DNA of 64,000 bases from Variovorax paradoxus NBRC 15149. GTDB taxonomy: Bacteria; Pseudomonadota; Gammaproteobacteria; Burkholderiales; Burkholderiaceae_C. The DNA lies in contig NZ_BCUT01000002.1 in NCBI RefSeq assembly GCF_001591365.1, positions 868,001 through 932,000 of the forward strand, read 5' to 3'. Under the pieces are notes generated by a model that worked only from the letters and a program-made list of their open reading frames with translations, was not told the origin of the DNA and ran no database searches. A program made the position numbers and the translations under genes. Positions 23,326 to 32,138 of this stretch are shown here, in pieces. How positions within the stretch are numbered: the stretch's first letter is position 1; each line of letters begins with the position of its first letter.

Positions 23326-24972
23326 ATGACTGCAAGAAATGCGGCCCGCAAGGGATGGATGACCGCGGCGCTGGGGGCCGCCCTGGCGTTGGGCGGTTGC
23401 GCCGGCGGCAGCGATGGCCCGGCGGTGTTCGTGCCGGTGGCCGCCAGCACCGTGCCGGTCGCGGCTGCGTCGCCCTCGGAAACCTATGCGGTGGCCATAC
23501 CGCCGGCGCAGATCGATGCCGCCGTGGCCAGGCTCGACCAGCTGGCGGCCGACATCATGCGCCGCTCCAGTATTCCGGGCATGGCCGTGGCCGTGGTGAA
23601 GGACGGCAGGACGGTGTATGCCAAGGGCTTCGGCGTGCGAACGGTGGGCGCGCCCGAGCCGGTCGATGCGGACACCGTGTTCCAGCTCGCATCGCTGTCG
23701 AAGTCCGTTGGCGCGACTGTGGTGGCGGGGCTCGTGGGCAGGCAGGTGCTGTCCTGGGACACGCCCGTCGCCGCGCACTTGCCCGGCTTCAGGCTGTCGG
23801 ACGAGTGGATCACGCAGCAAGTGACGGTGGGCGATTTCTTCGCGCATCGCTCGGGGCTCTCGGCGCACGTCGGCGACCAGCTCGAAGACCTGGGCTACGG
23901 ACGCCAGGACATGCTGGACCGCCTGCGCTACGTGCCGCTCGATGGCTTCAGAACGCGATACGCCTACACCAACTTCGGCCTCACGGCCGGGGCCGAAGCG
24001 GCAGCCAGGGCGGCCGGGCTCGACTGGGCGACGCTGTCCGAGCGCACGCTCTACCAGCCGCTGGGCATGGCGTCGACGAGCTCCCGCTTCGCCGATTTCA
24101 TGCAGCGCGGCAACCGCGCCTCGCCCCATGTGAAGACCGAGGCCGGCTACCAGGCACAGTACCAGCGCGACCCCGATGCGCAGTCGCCGGCCGGTGGCGT
24201 GAGCGCGAGCGCCAATGACATGGCGCGCTGGATGTCGATGGTCCTGCAGAAGGGAAGCTTCCAGGGGCGCCCGGTGGTCGAGGCCGAGGCCCTGCTGCGC
24301 GCGACCAGCGCGCAGATCGTCTCGTCGCCGCCGCGCAATCCGAACGAGCGCGCGGGCTTCTACGGCTATGGCTTCAATGTCGGGACCTCGCCTTCGGGGC
24401 GGGTCAAGCTCTCGCATTCGGGCGCCTTCCTGCTGGGGGCGGGCACGGCCTTCTCGATGATTCCGTCGGCGGGTGTCGGCATCGTCACGCTCACCAACGC
24501 GGCGCCGGTGGGCGCTGCCGAGGCCATGAATGCCGCCTTCGACGACCTGGTCGAGTTCGGTGCGCTCACGCGGGATTGGTACGAGGCCTATGCACCGCTG
24601 ATGCAGGGCCTGTACGCGCCCGAGGGCACGCTGGCCGGCCAGCCGCCGCCGGCGCAGCCTGTGGCGCCGCTGGGCAGCAACGCCTACACCGGCATCTACG
24701 CCAACAGCTACTACGGCAATGCCGTGGTGGAAACCGCCGGCAGCGGCCTGGTCCTGAAGATGGGGCCGGCCGGCGCCAGGCGCTTTGCGCTGCGCCACTG
24801 GAGCGGCAACACCTTCGTCATCGACCTGTCGGGCGAGAGTGCCACGCCGGGGTCCATCTCGCGGATCGATTTCAGGCCCGGCGTCTCGGGCCTGTCGGAC
24901 AGCGTGCAGATGGAGTTCTACGCCGAGGACACGACGCGCGGCGTGTTCACGCGGACGGCTCTGCAGCCATGA
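23326..24972 (+). CDS. Serine hydrolase lipoprotein, class C beta-lactamase/esterase family
   Basis: A 548-residue predicted lipoprotein (lipobox ALALGGC) with the beta-lactamase/D-alanyl-peptidase fold. Motif 1 SLSK (nucleophile Ser and general base Lys) is in FQLASLSKS, motif 2 is Tyr-Thr-Asn in YAYTNFG, and motif 3 is HSG in KLSHSGAFLLG. A C-terminal extension of about 100 residues forms a beta-rich DUF3471-like domain (YTGIYANSYYGNAVVE). Such proteins are mostly esterases or peptidases rather than true beta-lactamases. AGGGGA lies before the ATG. It follows the desaturase gene by 13 bases, hinting at joint work on a lipid or ester. Confidence 0.87.
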   Translation: MTARNAARKGWMTAALGAALALGGCAGGSDGPAVFVPVAASTVPVAAASPSETYAVAIPPAQIDAAVARLDQLAADIMRRSSIPGMAVAVVKDGRTVYAKGFGVRTVGAPEPVDADTVFQLASLSKSVGATVVAGLVGRQVLSWDTPVAAHLPGFRLSDEWITQQVTVGDFFAHRSGLSAHVGDQLEDLGYGRQDMLDRLRYVPLDGFRTRYAYTNFGLTAGAEAAARAAGLDWATLSERTLYQPLGMASTSSRFADFMQRGNRASPHVKTEAGYQAQYQRDPDAQSPAGGVSASANDMARWMSMVLQKGSFQGRPVVEAEALLRATSAQIVSSPPRNPNERAGFYGYGFNVGTSPSGRVKLSHSGAFLLGAGTAFSMIPSAGVGIVTLTNAAPVGAAEAMNAAFDDLVEFGALTRDWYEAYAPLMQGLYAPEGTLAGQPPPAQPVAPLGSNAYTGIYANSYYGNAVVETAGSGLVLKMGPAGARRFALRHWSGNTFVIDLSGESATPGSISRIDFRPGVSGLSDSVQMEFYAEDTTRGVFTRTALQP

Positions 24973-25020
24973 CCCGGTGCGGCACCGGCGGCTCGAACGC
25001 GCGGATCGGCGCATCGCGCC

Positions 25021-25437
25021 CTACCAGCCGATCACCTCATCGCAGCCCCCAAAGGCCGCCGGCATGTCCTTGAAGTGGGGCAGCCCGTCCTTCACTGGCG
25101 CCACGGCCCGCTGGCAGTGGATGTGAAAGGCCGGCTTGAAGAGTTCGGCCGGCAGGAGGAAGCCGCTCACACCCCGCACACCCATCCCCGGCGGTTCGCC
25201 GAACAACAGCGTGCCGCAATGGGCGCAGCGGGTGCGCGGCGTGGTCCTGTAGGTCGAGGTGGCTGTGTCGCCGCCCGACACGGTCACGCCGCCCGCCGGG
25301 AACAGCGCCAACGGCGCGTACGCGCCACCGGTCACGGCGCGGCAGTCCTCGCAGTGGCAATAGAACTGCGCCACTGGCGCCTCGCTCAGGTGGAGCCGCA
25401 CCTTGCCGCAGCGGCAGTCGACGGTCGTGGGTTGCAT
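25021..25437 (-). CDS. GFA/CENP-V family zinc protein
   Basis: A 138-residue protein of the glutathione-dependent formaldehyde-activating (GFA) family, with the zinc-binding Cys sets CRC near residue 8, CHCEDC near 28 and CAHC near 71. Members bind zinc and, in some cases, S-hydroxymethyl-glutathione; most have no proven reaction. It is transcribed with, and 10 bases downstream of, the ABM-domain gene, and is divergent from the LysR gene at 25878. Confidence 0.87.
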   Translation of the reverse strand: MQPTTVDCRCGKVRLHLSEAPVAQFYCHCEDCRAVTGGAYAPLALFPAGGVTVSGGDTATSTYRTTPRTRCAHCGTLLFGEPPGMGVRGVSGFLLPAELFKPAFHIHCQRAVAPVKDGLPHFKDMPAAFGGCDEVIGW

Positions 25438-25447
25438 GGCTGTCTCC

Positions 25448-25774
25448 TCAGGTTGCCAGGGTTTCGTGCCAGAAGCCGAAATCGGCCTGGCCGTCCAGGA
25501 AGGTCTGCGCCGTCTGCATGAAGGTTTGCATGTGCGGCTGCTGCATGTGCGGGCCGGTAAAGGCCGCTTCGCTGGCCCACTGTTCCACGATCAGCCAGCG
25601 GTTCGGGGCCCTGGCGTCCTCGTGCACGCGGATGCCGAGGCAGGCCGGCTCGAGCGCCATCACCTGCCGGATCACTGCCCGCAGCTCCCGCCGGGCCAGG
25701 TCCAGCTTGTCGGGCTGGATGGTGCAGGTGATCACGACAGTGACGGGTTGGGTGCCGGTTTGGCTGCTGTGCAT
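25448..25774 (-). CDS. ABM-domain protein (quinol monooxygenase-like)
   Basis: A 108-residue protein with one antibiotic-biosynthesis-monooxygenase domain (dimeric alpha/beta barrel): VTVVITCTIQPDKLDLAR at the first strand, RWLIVEQWAS, and HMQTFM. YgiN-like members oxidise quinols without cofactors. AAGGA lies six bases before the ATG at 25774; an ATG two codons earlier (25780) abuts that site directly and is less likely. It is operonic with the GFA gene and divergent from a GcvA-type LysR regulator. Confidence 0.83.
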   Translation of the reverse strand: MHSSQTGTQPVTVVITCTIQPDKLDLARRELRAVIRQVMALEPACLGIRVHEDARAPNRWLIVEQWASEAAFTGPHMQQPHMQTFMQTAQTFLDGQADFGFWHETLAT

Positions 25775-25877
25775 GTGCATTCCTTGATATCTGCTCACGA
25801 ATGGAGGACATTCTGTGCCGCGCCAACCAATGGCGGCAAACGATGTTTTGTCAATTACTTGTGAGCCCAACTCAACC

Positions 25878-26777
25878 ATGCCGGACGCACCCCCGAAGCT
25901 CCCGCCGCTGACCGCCTTGCCCTGCTTCAACGCTGCGGCCCGGCACCTGAGCTTCACCAAGGCGGCCGAAGAGCTGCATCTCACGCCGGGCGCCATCAGC
26001 CGCGCCGTGAAGCACCTCGAGCAGCAACTCGACGTGCAGCTCTTCGAGCGCGGCACGCGCTCCGTGCGCCTCACCGAAGTGGGCGAGCCCTACGCCAAGG
26101 CCGTGCGCGATGTGCTGGACCAGCTCGCTGCGGCAACCGCCGCCGCCACGGCCCGCCTGTCCGGCAGCACGCTCAACGTCAGCACCTCGGACGGTTTCGC
26201 CGGCCGCTGGCTGGTGCCTCGCCTGTACCGCTTTCGCCAGGCTCACGGCAACATCGACGTGCGCGTTTCCACCACCGGCCGCCTCGCCAGCTTTCACGGT
26301 GACGGCATCGACGTCGCCATCCGCTACGGCGCCGGCAACTATCCCGGCCTCACGGCCGAGTGGCTGGCCGACGAAGAGGTCTTCCCCGTGTGCAGCCCCC
26401 GGCTGCTGAAAGGCCCGCACGCCCTGCGCAAGCCCGCCGACCTGCGCCACCACACCCTCATCCGCGACGGCTATCCCATCGCTTGGGCGGACTGGCTCGA
26501 GCGCGCCGGCGTCAAAGGCGTCAATGCCCGAAGCGGCCTCGCCTTCGACTCCTACACCTTCGCCGTGCAAGCGGCGGTGCAAGGCGAAGGCGTGGTCCTG
26601 GGGCGCACCATGCTTGTCGCCGACGACCTGGCCGCCGGCCGCCTGGTGCGGCCGTTCAAGCAGGCGCTGAAGGCCTTTTCAAGCTTCTATCTTGTCTATC
26701 CGCCGGAGGCCATGCGGCAGCGGAAGGTGAAGGCGTTCAAGGAGTGGCTGTTGGAGGAGATGCGCAACAGCGTCTAG
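25878..26777 (+). CDS. GcvA-type LysR regulator
   Basis: A 299-residue LysR-type regulator of the GcvA/AmpR branch: LTALPCFNAAARHLSFTKAAEELHLT winged helix, GAISRAVKHLEQQL recognition helix, effector domain from about residue 95. The ATG at 25878 matches the usual start of this branch; an upstream in-frame ATG at 25815 would add an unrelated stretch. Divergent from the ABM-GFA pair, whose promoter it probably controls. Followed by a second LysR gene 64 bases later. Confidence 0.88.
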   Translation: MPDAPPKLPPLTALPCFNAAARHLSFTKAAEELHLTPGAISRAVKHLEQQLDVQLFERGTRSVRLTEVGEPYAKAVRDVLDQLAAATAAATARLSGSTLNVSTSDGFAGRWLVPRLYRFRQAHGNIDVRVSTTGRLASFHGDGIDVAIRYGAGNYPGLTAEWLADEEVFPVCSPRLLKGPHALRKPADLRHHTLIRDGYPIAWADWLERAGVKGVNARSGLAFDSYTFAVQAAVQGEGVVLGRTMLVADDLAAGRLVRPFKQALKAFSSFYLVYPPEAMRQRKVKAFKEWLLEEMRNSV

Positions 26778-26841
26778 CGGTGCTGGCCTCGCAGATCCGC
26801 CCGAAGGCGCCCCGCCGCAGAAGCGCTACATTGCATGCGCC

Positions 26842-27792
26842 ATGGACCGCCTCGAAAACATTGAGACCTTCGTACGGGTCGCGCAGACCCAGAGCTTCGC
26901 CGAGGCCGCGCGCCAGCTGCGGGTCTCCAAGTCGGTCGTGACCAGCCGCGTGAAGCAGCTGGAAGACCATGTCGGCGCGCCGCTGTTCCACCGCAGCACG
27001 CGCGTGGTGCGGCTCAGCGATGTCGGGCAGGCTTTCCTGCGCGACTGCGTCGAGCTGGTCGGCCGGGCCAACGACATCATGGACCAGATGCGCGATGCCA
27101 AGGACGGCCCCACCGGCACCTTGCGCGTGCATGCGCTCACCGGTTTCGTGCTCGGGCATTTCGCGACGCTGCTGCGGGCCTTCCAGTCGAGCTTTCCGGA
27201 CATCCACCTCGAACTGATCGTGAGCGATGCGGTGGTCGATCCGGTGAAGGCGGGGGTGGACTGCGCGCTGCAGATCTTTCCGGCAGCCTCGACCGAGCTG
27301 GTGTCGCGCTCGCTGTTCCCGGTGCGCCGGGTGTTCTGCGCCACGCCCGAGTACCTGCGCGCGCACGGCAGGCCCGCGAGCCCGCGCGAGCTGCACAAGC
27401 ACACGCTCGGCCTGTACTCGGGCTATCCGACGCGCGACCGCTGGACCTTCCACCACGGCGGCGAGCAGGTGACGATGTACATGAGCGCCGCACTGCTCAC
27501 CAACAGCGTCCACCTGCTGCGCGAATACGCCATGGAGCATGCCGGCATCGTCTGCCTGCCGACGCTGGTGGCGGGCGAGGCGATCCTGCGCGGCGAGCTG
27601 GAGGTGGTGCTGCCGGCGCACCAGCTCTCGTCGTTCTCGCTGAGCGCGGTGTATGCGGGCACCTCGCGCAATGCGTTCAAGCTGCGGCTCTTCATCGAGC
27701 ACCTGACCCATGCCTTCTCCAAGGTGCCGCCGTGGGACGCGGCCATGATCGAACGGGGCCTGCTGCCGCCCGGCCTGATCTGGGACGCCTGA
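26842..27792 (+). CDS. LysR regulator of the hydroquinone cluster
   Basis: A 316-residue LysR-type regulator of the CrgA-like branch: MDRLENIETFVRVAQTQSFAEA, recognition helix SKSVVTSRVKQLEDHV, and an effector domain with the LPTLVAGEAI segment. It is transcribed in the same direction as, and 157 bases upstream of, the dioxygenase genes. The dyad at 27827-27853 in that gap looks like its binding site. The likely inducer is hydroquinone or a ring-cleavage product, which is inference from location. Confidence 0.88.
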   Translation: MDRLENIETFVRVAQTQSFAEAARQLRVSKSVVTSRVKQLEDHVGAPLFHRSTRVVRLSDVGQAFLRDCVELVGRANDIMDQMRDAKDGPTGTLRVHALTGFVLGHFATLLRAFQSSFPDIHLELIVSDAVVDPVKAGVDCALQIFPAASTELVSRSLFPVRRVFCATPEYLRAHGRPASPRELHKHTLGLYSGYPTRDRWTFHHGGEQVTMYMSAALLTNSVHLLREYAMEHAGIVCLPTLVAGEAILRGELEVVLPAHQLSSFSLSAVYAGTSRNAFKLRLFIEHLTHAFSKVPPWDAAMIERGLLPPGLIWDA

Positions 27793-27826
27793 GGCGGGCG
27801 CGGCCCGTTCCGGGGGTAAACCCTGC

Positions 27827-27853
27827 GCATTGAACGGATTCGCCGAACAATGC
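27827..27853. promoter_or_regulatory. Dyad GCATTGnnCGG-CCGnnCAATGC, candidate LysR box
   Basis: Two 11-base half-sites, GCATTGaaCGG and CCGaaCAATGC, form a 27-bp inverted repeat, 97-123 bases upstream of the dioxygenase small-subunit gene. Size and place match LysR activator recognition sites. Confidence 0.5.
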
Positions 27854-27949
27854 GGACCGCGTTTCGGGCCTACCGCCCGTGCCCCGCGTTTCCTACAGTG
27901 CATACATCGCAGCGCCAGGCTGCATCGTCCAGCACTTCAGGAGACATCC

Positions 27950-28459
27950 ATGACCGTTGCCTACCAGACCCGCTTCGGGTCGCTCAAGCACTTCGAGAAG
28001 GGGCACGTCGAGCCGATCGACGACGACGTGCGCCACTACGCGTTCTCCAACTGCTTCGAGATCGCCAGCATCAGCCGGCCGTACGAGAAGGTCGTGTTCG
28101 GCCAGAACCAGATCTACGTGCTGGAAACGCTGCGCGCCGAAGGCACCTCGCCCTGGTACACCAGCGCGCACGACGAATTCGCGCTGGTGATGGATGGCGA
28201 GGTGGAAGTGCACCTCGTGCAGCTCGATGCCGGCCAGGCCGTGGCCGACAAGGACAAGAACGGCGCGGTGCTCGTGCAGGGCGAGCCCAGGGGCAGGAAG
28301 ATGGGCTGGATGAAGCTCTCGCGCGGCCACCAGGGCCTGCTGCCGAAGAACGCGGCCTACCAGTTTCGCGTGGCCGGCGACCCGGGCGTGATCGTGCTGC
28401 AGACCTGCAAGGGCGACCTCTCAGTAGAGAAATGGGCCGACATCTGCCAGACGCAATGA
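27950..28459 (+). CDS. pnpC: Hydroquinone 1,2-dioxygenase, small subunit
   Basis: A 169-residue cupin-like protein matching the small subunit (HapC/PnpC type, about 18 kDa) of two-component hydroquinone 1,2-dioxygenase, which opens hydroquinone to 4-hydroxymuconic semialdehyde using Fe(II) and oxygen. Characteristic stretches are VRHYAFSNCFEIASISRPYEKVV, YVLETLRAEG, PWYTSAHDEFALVMDGEVEVHLV and RGHQGLLPKNAAYQFR. AGGAG stands six bases before the ATG. The large subunit follows 20 bases downstream. The identification rests on the pair and on the downstream pathway genes, not on this subunit alone. Confidence 0.85.
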   Translation: MTVAYQTRFGSLKHFEKGHVEPIDDDVRHYAFSNCFEIASISRPYEKVVFGQNQIYVLETLRAEGTSPWYTSAHDEFALVMDGEVEVHLVQLDAGQAVADKDKNGAVLVQGEPRGRKMGWMKLSRGHQGLLPKNAAYQFRVAGDPGVIVLQTCKGDLSVEKWADICQTQ

Positions 28460-28479
28460 ACGCATCCAGGAGCCACACC

Positions 28480-29487
28480 ATGAACGCACCCGCAGAACTC
28501 GCCAAGGTCATTGCGTCGCAGCCCGATGCCACGCTCGGCTACAAGGATTTTTCGCTCGGCAGCTTCGGCTTTCGCCGCGACGAGTATTTCGTCCACATCA
28601 CCTGGAAGACCCGCGACGGCCGTCCCATGAGCCACACCATGGACGCCGGCAGCTACCTGCGTGCGCTGATGCGCGACGTGGCCTGGGGCTTCTTCTACGG
28701 CTGGGTCAACTTCGACGACGTGTTCGGCACCGTCAACCACTACGACTCGGTCGATCTGTACGCCGGCAGCTTCAACGGCACGATGAAGGACGCGGGCATC
28801 GACCTGCTCGAGAACTTTCCCACCGCGCAGATTCGCGCCACCTTCGAGGCCATGCTCGACGACTGGACCAACGAGAGCTTCGACCCCTTCGCCGCGCCGC
28901 AGGAAACCGGCTCGCCCTATGGCCGCAAGAGCGGCAACAACACCGCCAAGATCACCCGGGCGCGCGAGCTGGCCAAGCGCTGCGTGGGCCTGAAGGGCGA
29001 CCTCGACCTGCGCAGCGATGCGCGCGGCGCACCGGTCAACCGCGCCTTTGCCGACGTGCCGCAGGCCCAGCCCGAGCTGCACCCCGAGCCCGGCTTCGAG
29101 AACGAGGTGCACGCCTTCAACCTGTTCGGCTTCCTGAGCCGTTCGCAGGTCACCTGGAACCCGAGCTTCACCTCGGTGGTGAAGCACAGCTTCATGTGCC
29201 CGACGACCGAGGAGCACATCCTGCCGATCATCCACGGCAACGACCGCGTCGAGTGGTTCTTCCAGATGACCGACGAGATCCACTGGGACTGCGGCGACAA
29301 GAACACCGGCCGTCCCATGGCCCGCGTGATCATGAAGGCCGGCGACATGGCCGCCATGCCCGCCTACTGCCGCCACCAGGGCTTCAGCCCCAAGCGCTCG
29401 ATGCTGCTGGTGTGGGAGAACGGCTCGCCGAGCCTGGTGTACGAGATCCAGAAGGGCGAGTCGCCCGAGATTCCGGTCGAGTTCTGA
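28480..29487 (+). CDS. pnpD: Hydroquinone 1,2-dioxygenase, large (iron-binding) subunit
   Basis: A 335-residue partner of the preceding gene (HapD/PnpD type, about 38 kDa). The cupin core keeps the iron site of this family as I know it: His252, Asn254 and Glu258 in IIHGNDRVEWFF, plus His299 in YCRHQGF. The enzyme cleaves hydroquinone between C1 and C2. GGAG lies seven bases before the ATG at 28480; an in-frame ATG at 28456 overlaps the small-subunit stop but has no ribosome site. A REP-like repeat separates it from the semialdehyde dehydrogenase gene. Confidence 0.88.
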   Translation: MNAPAELAKVIASQPDATLGYKDFSLGSFGFRRDEYFVHITWKTRDGRPMSHTMDAGSYLRALMRDVAWGFFYGWVNFDDVFGTVNHYDSVDLYAGSFNGTMKDAGIDLLENFPTAQIRATFEAMLDDWTNESFDPFAAPQETGSPYGRKSGNNTAKITRARELAKRCVGLKGDLDLRSDARGAPVNRAFADVPQAQPELHPEPGFENEVHAFNLFGFLSRSQVTWNPSFTSVVKHSFMCPTTEEHILPIIHGNDRVEWFFQMTDEIHWDCGDKNTGRPMARVIMKAGDMAAMPAYCRHQGFSPKRSMLLVWENGSPSLVYEIQKGESPEIPVEF

Positions 29488-29490
29488 ATG

Positions 29491-29592
29491 GCCCCCTCTC
29501 CCGCGAGCGGGAGAGGGCTGGGGTGAGGGTGGCGTCCGTGCCGCCGCCGCCCCCTCACCCCCACCCTCTCCCCAAGGGGCGAGGGAGAAATG
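29491..29592. repeat. REP-like palindromic repeat pair
   Basis: CCCTCTCCCGC and GCGGGAGAGGG (29494-29504 and 29507-29517) form an 11-bp perfect stem with a two-base loop, followed by CTGGGGTGAGGG and then, inverted, CCCTCACCCCCACCCTCTCCCC. This is the common GC-rich intergenic repeat of proteobacteria. It lies between two co-directional genes and could tune mRNA stability or partly terminate transcription. Confidence 0.8.
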
Positions 29593-29599
29593 CAAAGAC

Positions 29600-31108
29600 A
29601 TGAAGCCCAATGACATTGCCGCTGCGGCAGGCCTGCGTACGCCCATCCGCCACCAGCTCTTCATCGACGGCCGCTTCGTCGACGCCGAATCCGGCGAGAC
29701 CCTGGCCACGCTCAACCCGCACGACAACACACCCATCGCCCATGTCGCGCTGGCCGGCAAGGCCGACGTCGACAAGGCCGTGGCCGCCGCCAGGCGTGCG
29801 TTCCCGAAGTGGAGCCGCATGGCCGCCGCCGACCGCGGCCGCATCCTGCTGAAGCTTGCGGACCTGATCGAGGCCCACGGCGAAGAACTCGCGCGGCTCG
29901 AGTCGCTCGACACCGGCCATCCGCTCCGCGACTCGCGCCGGCTCGACGTGCCGCGCACCGCCGCATGCTTTCGCTACTTCGGCGGCATGGCCGACAAGTT
30001 CCAGGGCGAGACCATTCCGGTGGAAGAGGGCTTTCTCAACTACACGCTGCGCGAGCCGGTCGGCATCGTCGGGCAGGTGGTGCCGTGGAACTTCCCGCTC
30101 ATGTTCACGAGCTGGAAGATGGCGCCCGCGCTCGCGGCCGGCAACTGCATCGTGATGAAGCCGGCCGAGATCACGCCGCTCAGCTCGCTGCGCATCGCGG
30201 AGCTCATGGCCGAGGCGGGCGTTCCGCCCGGCGTGGTCAACATGCTGCCGGGCCTTGGCAGCGTGGCGGGCCAGTACATCGCCGAGCATCCGGAGATCGC
30301 CAAGATCGCCTTCACCGGCAGCACCGCCACCGGCCGGCGCATCGTGCAGGCCAGCGCGGGCAACCTCAAGAAGGTGCAGCTCGAGCTCGGCGGCAAGGGC
30401 CCCAACATCGTGTTCGAGGACGCGAACCTGCAGGCTGCCGTGAACGGCAGCGCCTGGGCCATCTTCCACAACCAGGGGCAGGCCTGCATCGCGGGCTCGC
30501 GGCTGATGCTGCACGAGAAGATCGCCGATGCGTTTCTCGAACAGTTCATCCCGCTTGCGCAATCGATCCGCCTGGGCAACCCGCTCGACGAGGCCACCGA
30601 GATGGGCCCGCTCACGAGTGCCCAGCACCGCGAACGCGTGCTGAGTTACGTCGAAGTCGCACAAGGCGAGGGCGGCGAGGTGCTGGCTGGCGGCACCTCG
30701 CCCGGCGGCGAACTTGCACAGGGCTGCTACGTCGCGCCGACCGTGGTGCGTGCGAAGTCCTACCAGGACCGCGTCGCACAGGAAGAAGTGTTCGGCCCCT
30801 TCGTCACAGTGCTCACCTTCAAGAGCGACGAGGAGGCGATGCAGATCGCCAACGGCACCGACTACGGCCTGGGCAGCGGCCTGTGGACCACCAACCTGCA
30901 GCGCGCCCACAAGGTGGCGCGCGACCTGCACGCCGGCATGGTCTGGATCAACAGCTACAAGCGCGTGAACCCCGGCTCGCCCTTCGGCGGCGTGGGCCAG
31001 AGCGGCTACGGCCGAGAGATGGGCTTCGACGCCATGCGCGAGTACACGCAGGTCAAGAGCGTGTGGGTCAACGTCGACGCGCAGATTCCGCCGCACTTCG
31101 TGCGCTGA
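29600..31108 (+). CDS. pnpE: Aldehyde dehydrogenase, probable 4-hydroxymuconic semialdehyde dehydrogenase
   Basis: A 502-residue NAD(P)-dependent aldehyde dehydrogenase. The catalytic set is complete: Asn164 (VPWNFPL), Glu262 (QLELGGKGPN) and the nucleophile Cys296 (NQGQACIAGS); nucleotide-binding FTGSTATGR is present. By its place directly after the hydroquinone dioxygenase it should oxidise 4-hydroxymuconic semialdehyde to maleylacetate, the substrate of the reductase encoded at 32139. The superfamily is certain; the substrate is inferred from the cluster. Confidence 0.88.
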   Translation: MKPNDIAAAAGLRTPIRHQLFIDGRFVDAESGETLATLNPHDNTPIAHVALAGKADVDKAVAAARRAFPKWSRMAAADRGRILLKLADLIEAHGEELARLESLDTGHPLRDSRRLDVPRTAACFRYFGGMADKFQGETIPVEEGFLNYTLREPVGIVGQVVPWNFPLMFTSWKMAPALAAGNCIVMKPAEITPLSSLRIAELMAEAGVPPGVVNMLPGLGSVAGQYIAEHPEIAKIAFTGSTATGRRIVQASAGNLKKVQLELGGKGPNIVFEDANLQAAVNGSAWAIFHNQGQACIAGSRLMLHEKIADAFLEQFIPLAQSIRLGNPLDEATEMGPLTSAQHRERVLSYVEVAQGEGGEVLAGGTSPGGELAQGCYVAPTVVRAKSYQDRVAQEEVFGPFVTVLTFKSDEEAMQIANGTDYGLGSGLWTTNLQRAHKVARDLHAGMVWINSYKRVNPGSPFGGVGQSGYGREMGFDAMREYTQVKSVWVNVDAQIPPHFVR

Positions 31109-31140
31109 GTTTTCTTCTTTCCAACCACCAGGCACACACG

Positions 31141-32118
31141 ATGTCTTTTCCGATCCTTTCCCGGGCGCTGGCCGCCTGCATGCTGCTGCTGCTGGGCGCC
31201 GCGGCCCAGGCCCAGGCGCCGGCCTGGCCCGCCAAGCCCGTGCGGCTGGTCGTCGGCTTCCCGCCGGGCGGCATCGTCGACACCGTCGCACGCCAGCTGC
31301 AGCCGCGCCTGCAGGCCGCGCTCGGCCAGACCGTGATCGTCGACAACCGCAGTGGCGCCGGCGGCACGCTGGCGGCGGCCGAGGTGGCGCGCGCGGCGCC
31401 CGACGGCCACACGCTGCTGATGGTGTTCGACAGCTACGCCACCTATCCGCTGGTCTATCCGAAGCTGAGCTTCGACATCGCCAAGGACCTGCAGCCCGTG
31501 ACCCAGGTCGCGAGCAATCCGCTGGTGCTGGTGGTCAACCCGAAGGTGCAGGCCAAGGACTTCCAGCGCTTCGTCGGTCTGCTCAAGGCGCAGCCCGGCG
31601 GCCTCAACTACGCGAGCGTCGGCCCGGGGTCGAGCAACCATCTCACGGCCGAATATTTCAAGGCCGTGAGCGGCACCTTCGTCACGCACATTCCCTACCG
31701 CGGCGGTGGCCCGGCCCAGCAGGACCTGCTGGGCGGACAGGTCGAGATGATGTTCCTCTCGGCCGTGCTGGCCCAGCCGCACGTCAACGCGGGCCGGCTG
31801 CGCGCCCTGGCGCAGACCGGCGCCCAGCGCGCGCCCGCCTATGCCGAGGTGCCGACCGTGGCCGAGAGCGGCTATCCGGGCTTCGAGGTGAACTCCTGGG
31901 TCGGCCTGCTCGCCCCGGCCGGCACGCCGCGCGCCGTGGTCGACCGGCTGCAGGCCGAAGTGCGCAAGGCCGTGACCGAGCCGGCCTTCCAGCAGCGGCT
32001 GCGCGAGCAGGGCCTGACGGGCATCGCCAACACGCCCGAGCAGTTCGCCGCCGTGCTGCGCACAGAGCAGGACAAGTGGACCCGCCTGGTGCGCGAGCGC
32101 CGCCTGAGCCTCGAATAG
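31141..32118 (+). CDS. Bug-family (TctC-like) periplasmic solute receptor
   Basis: A 325-residue receptor with a signal peptide (MLLLLGAAAQAQA) and Bug motifs VRLVVGFPPGGIVDTVAR, VDNRSGAGG, IPYRGGGPAQQDLLGGQVE and SGYPGFEVNSWVGL. It should bind a carboxylate in the periplasm. It is embedded in the hydroquinone operon between dehydrogenase and maleylacetate reductase, and no TctAB genes are present. The same operon also carries a complete ABC importer, so the receptor may serve a different aromatic acid, or sensing. Confidence 0.9.
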   Translation: MSFPILSRALAACMLLLLGAAAQAQAPAWPAKPVRLVVGFPPGGIVDTVARQLQPRLQAALGQTVIVDNRSGAGGTLAAAEVARAAPDGHTLLMVFDSYATYPLVYPKLSFDIAKDLQPVTQVASNPLVLVVNPKVQAKDFQRFVGLLKAQPGGLNYASVGPGSSNHLTAEYFKAVSGTFVTHIPYRGGGPAQQDLLGGQVEMMFLSAVLAQPHVNAGRLRALAQTGAQRAPAYAEVPTVAESGYPGFEVNSWVGLLAPAGTPRAVVDRLQAEVRKAVTEPAFQQRLREQGLTGIANTPEQFAAVLRTEQDKWTRLVRERRLSLE

Positions 32119-32138
32119 GCAGGCCGGAGGAACGCGCC

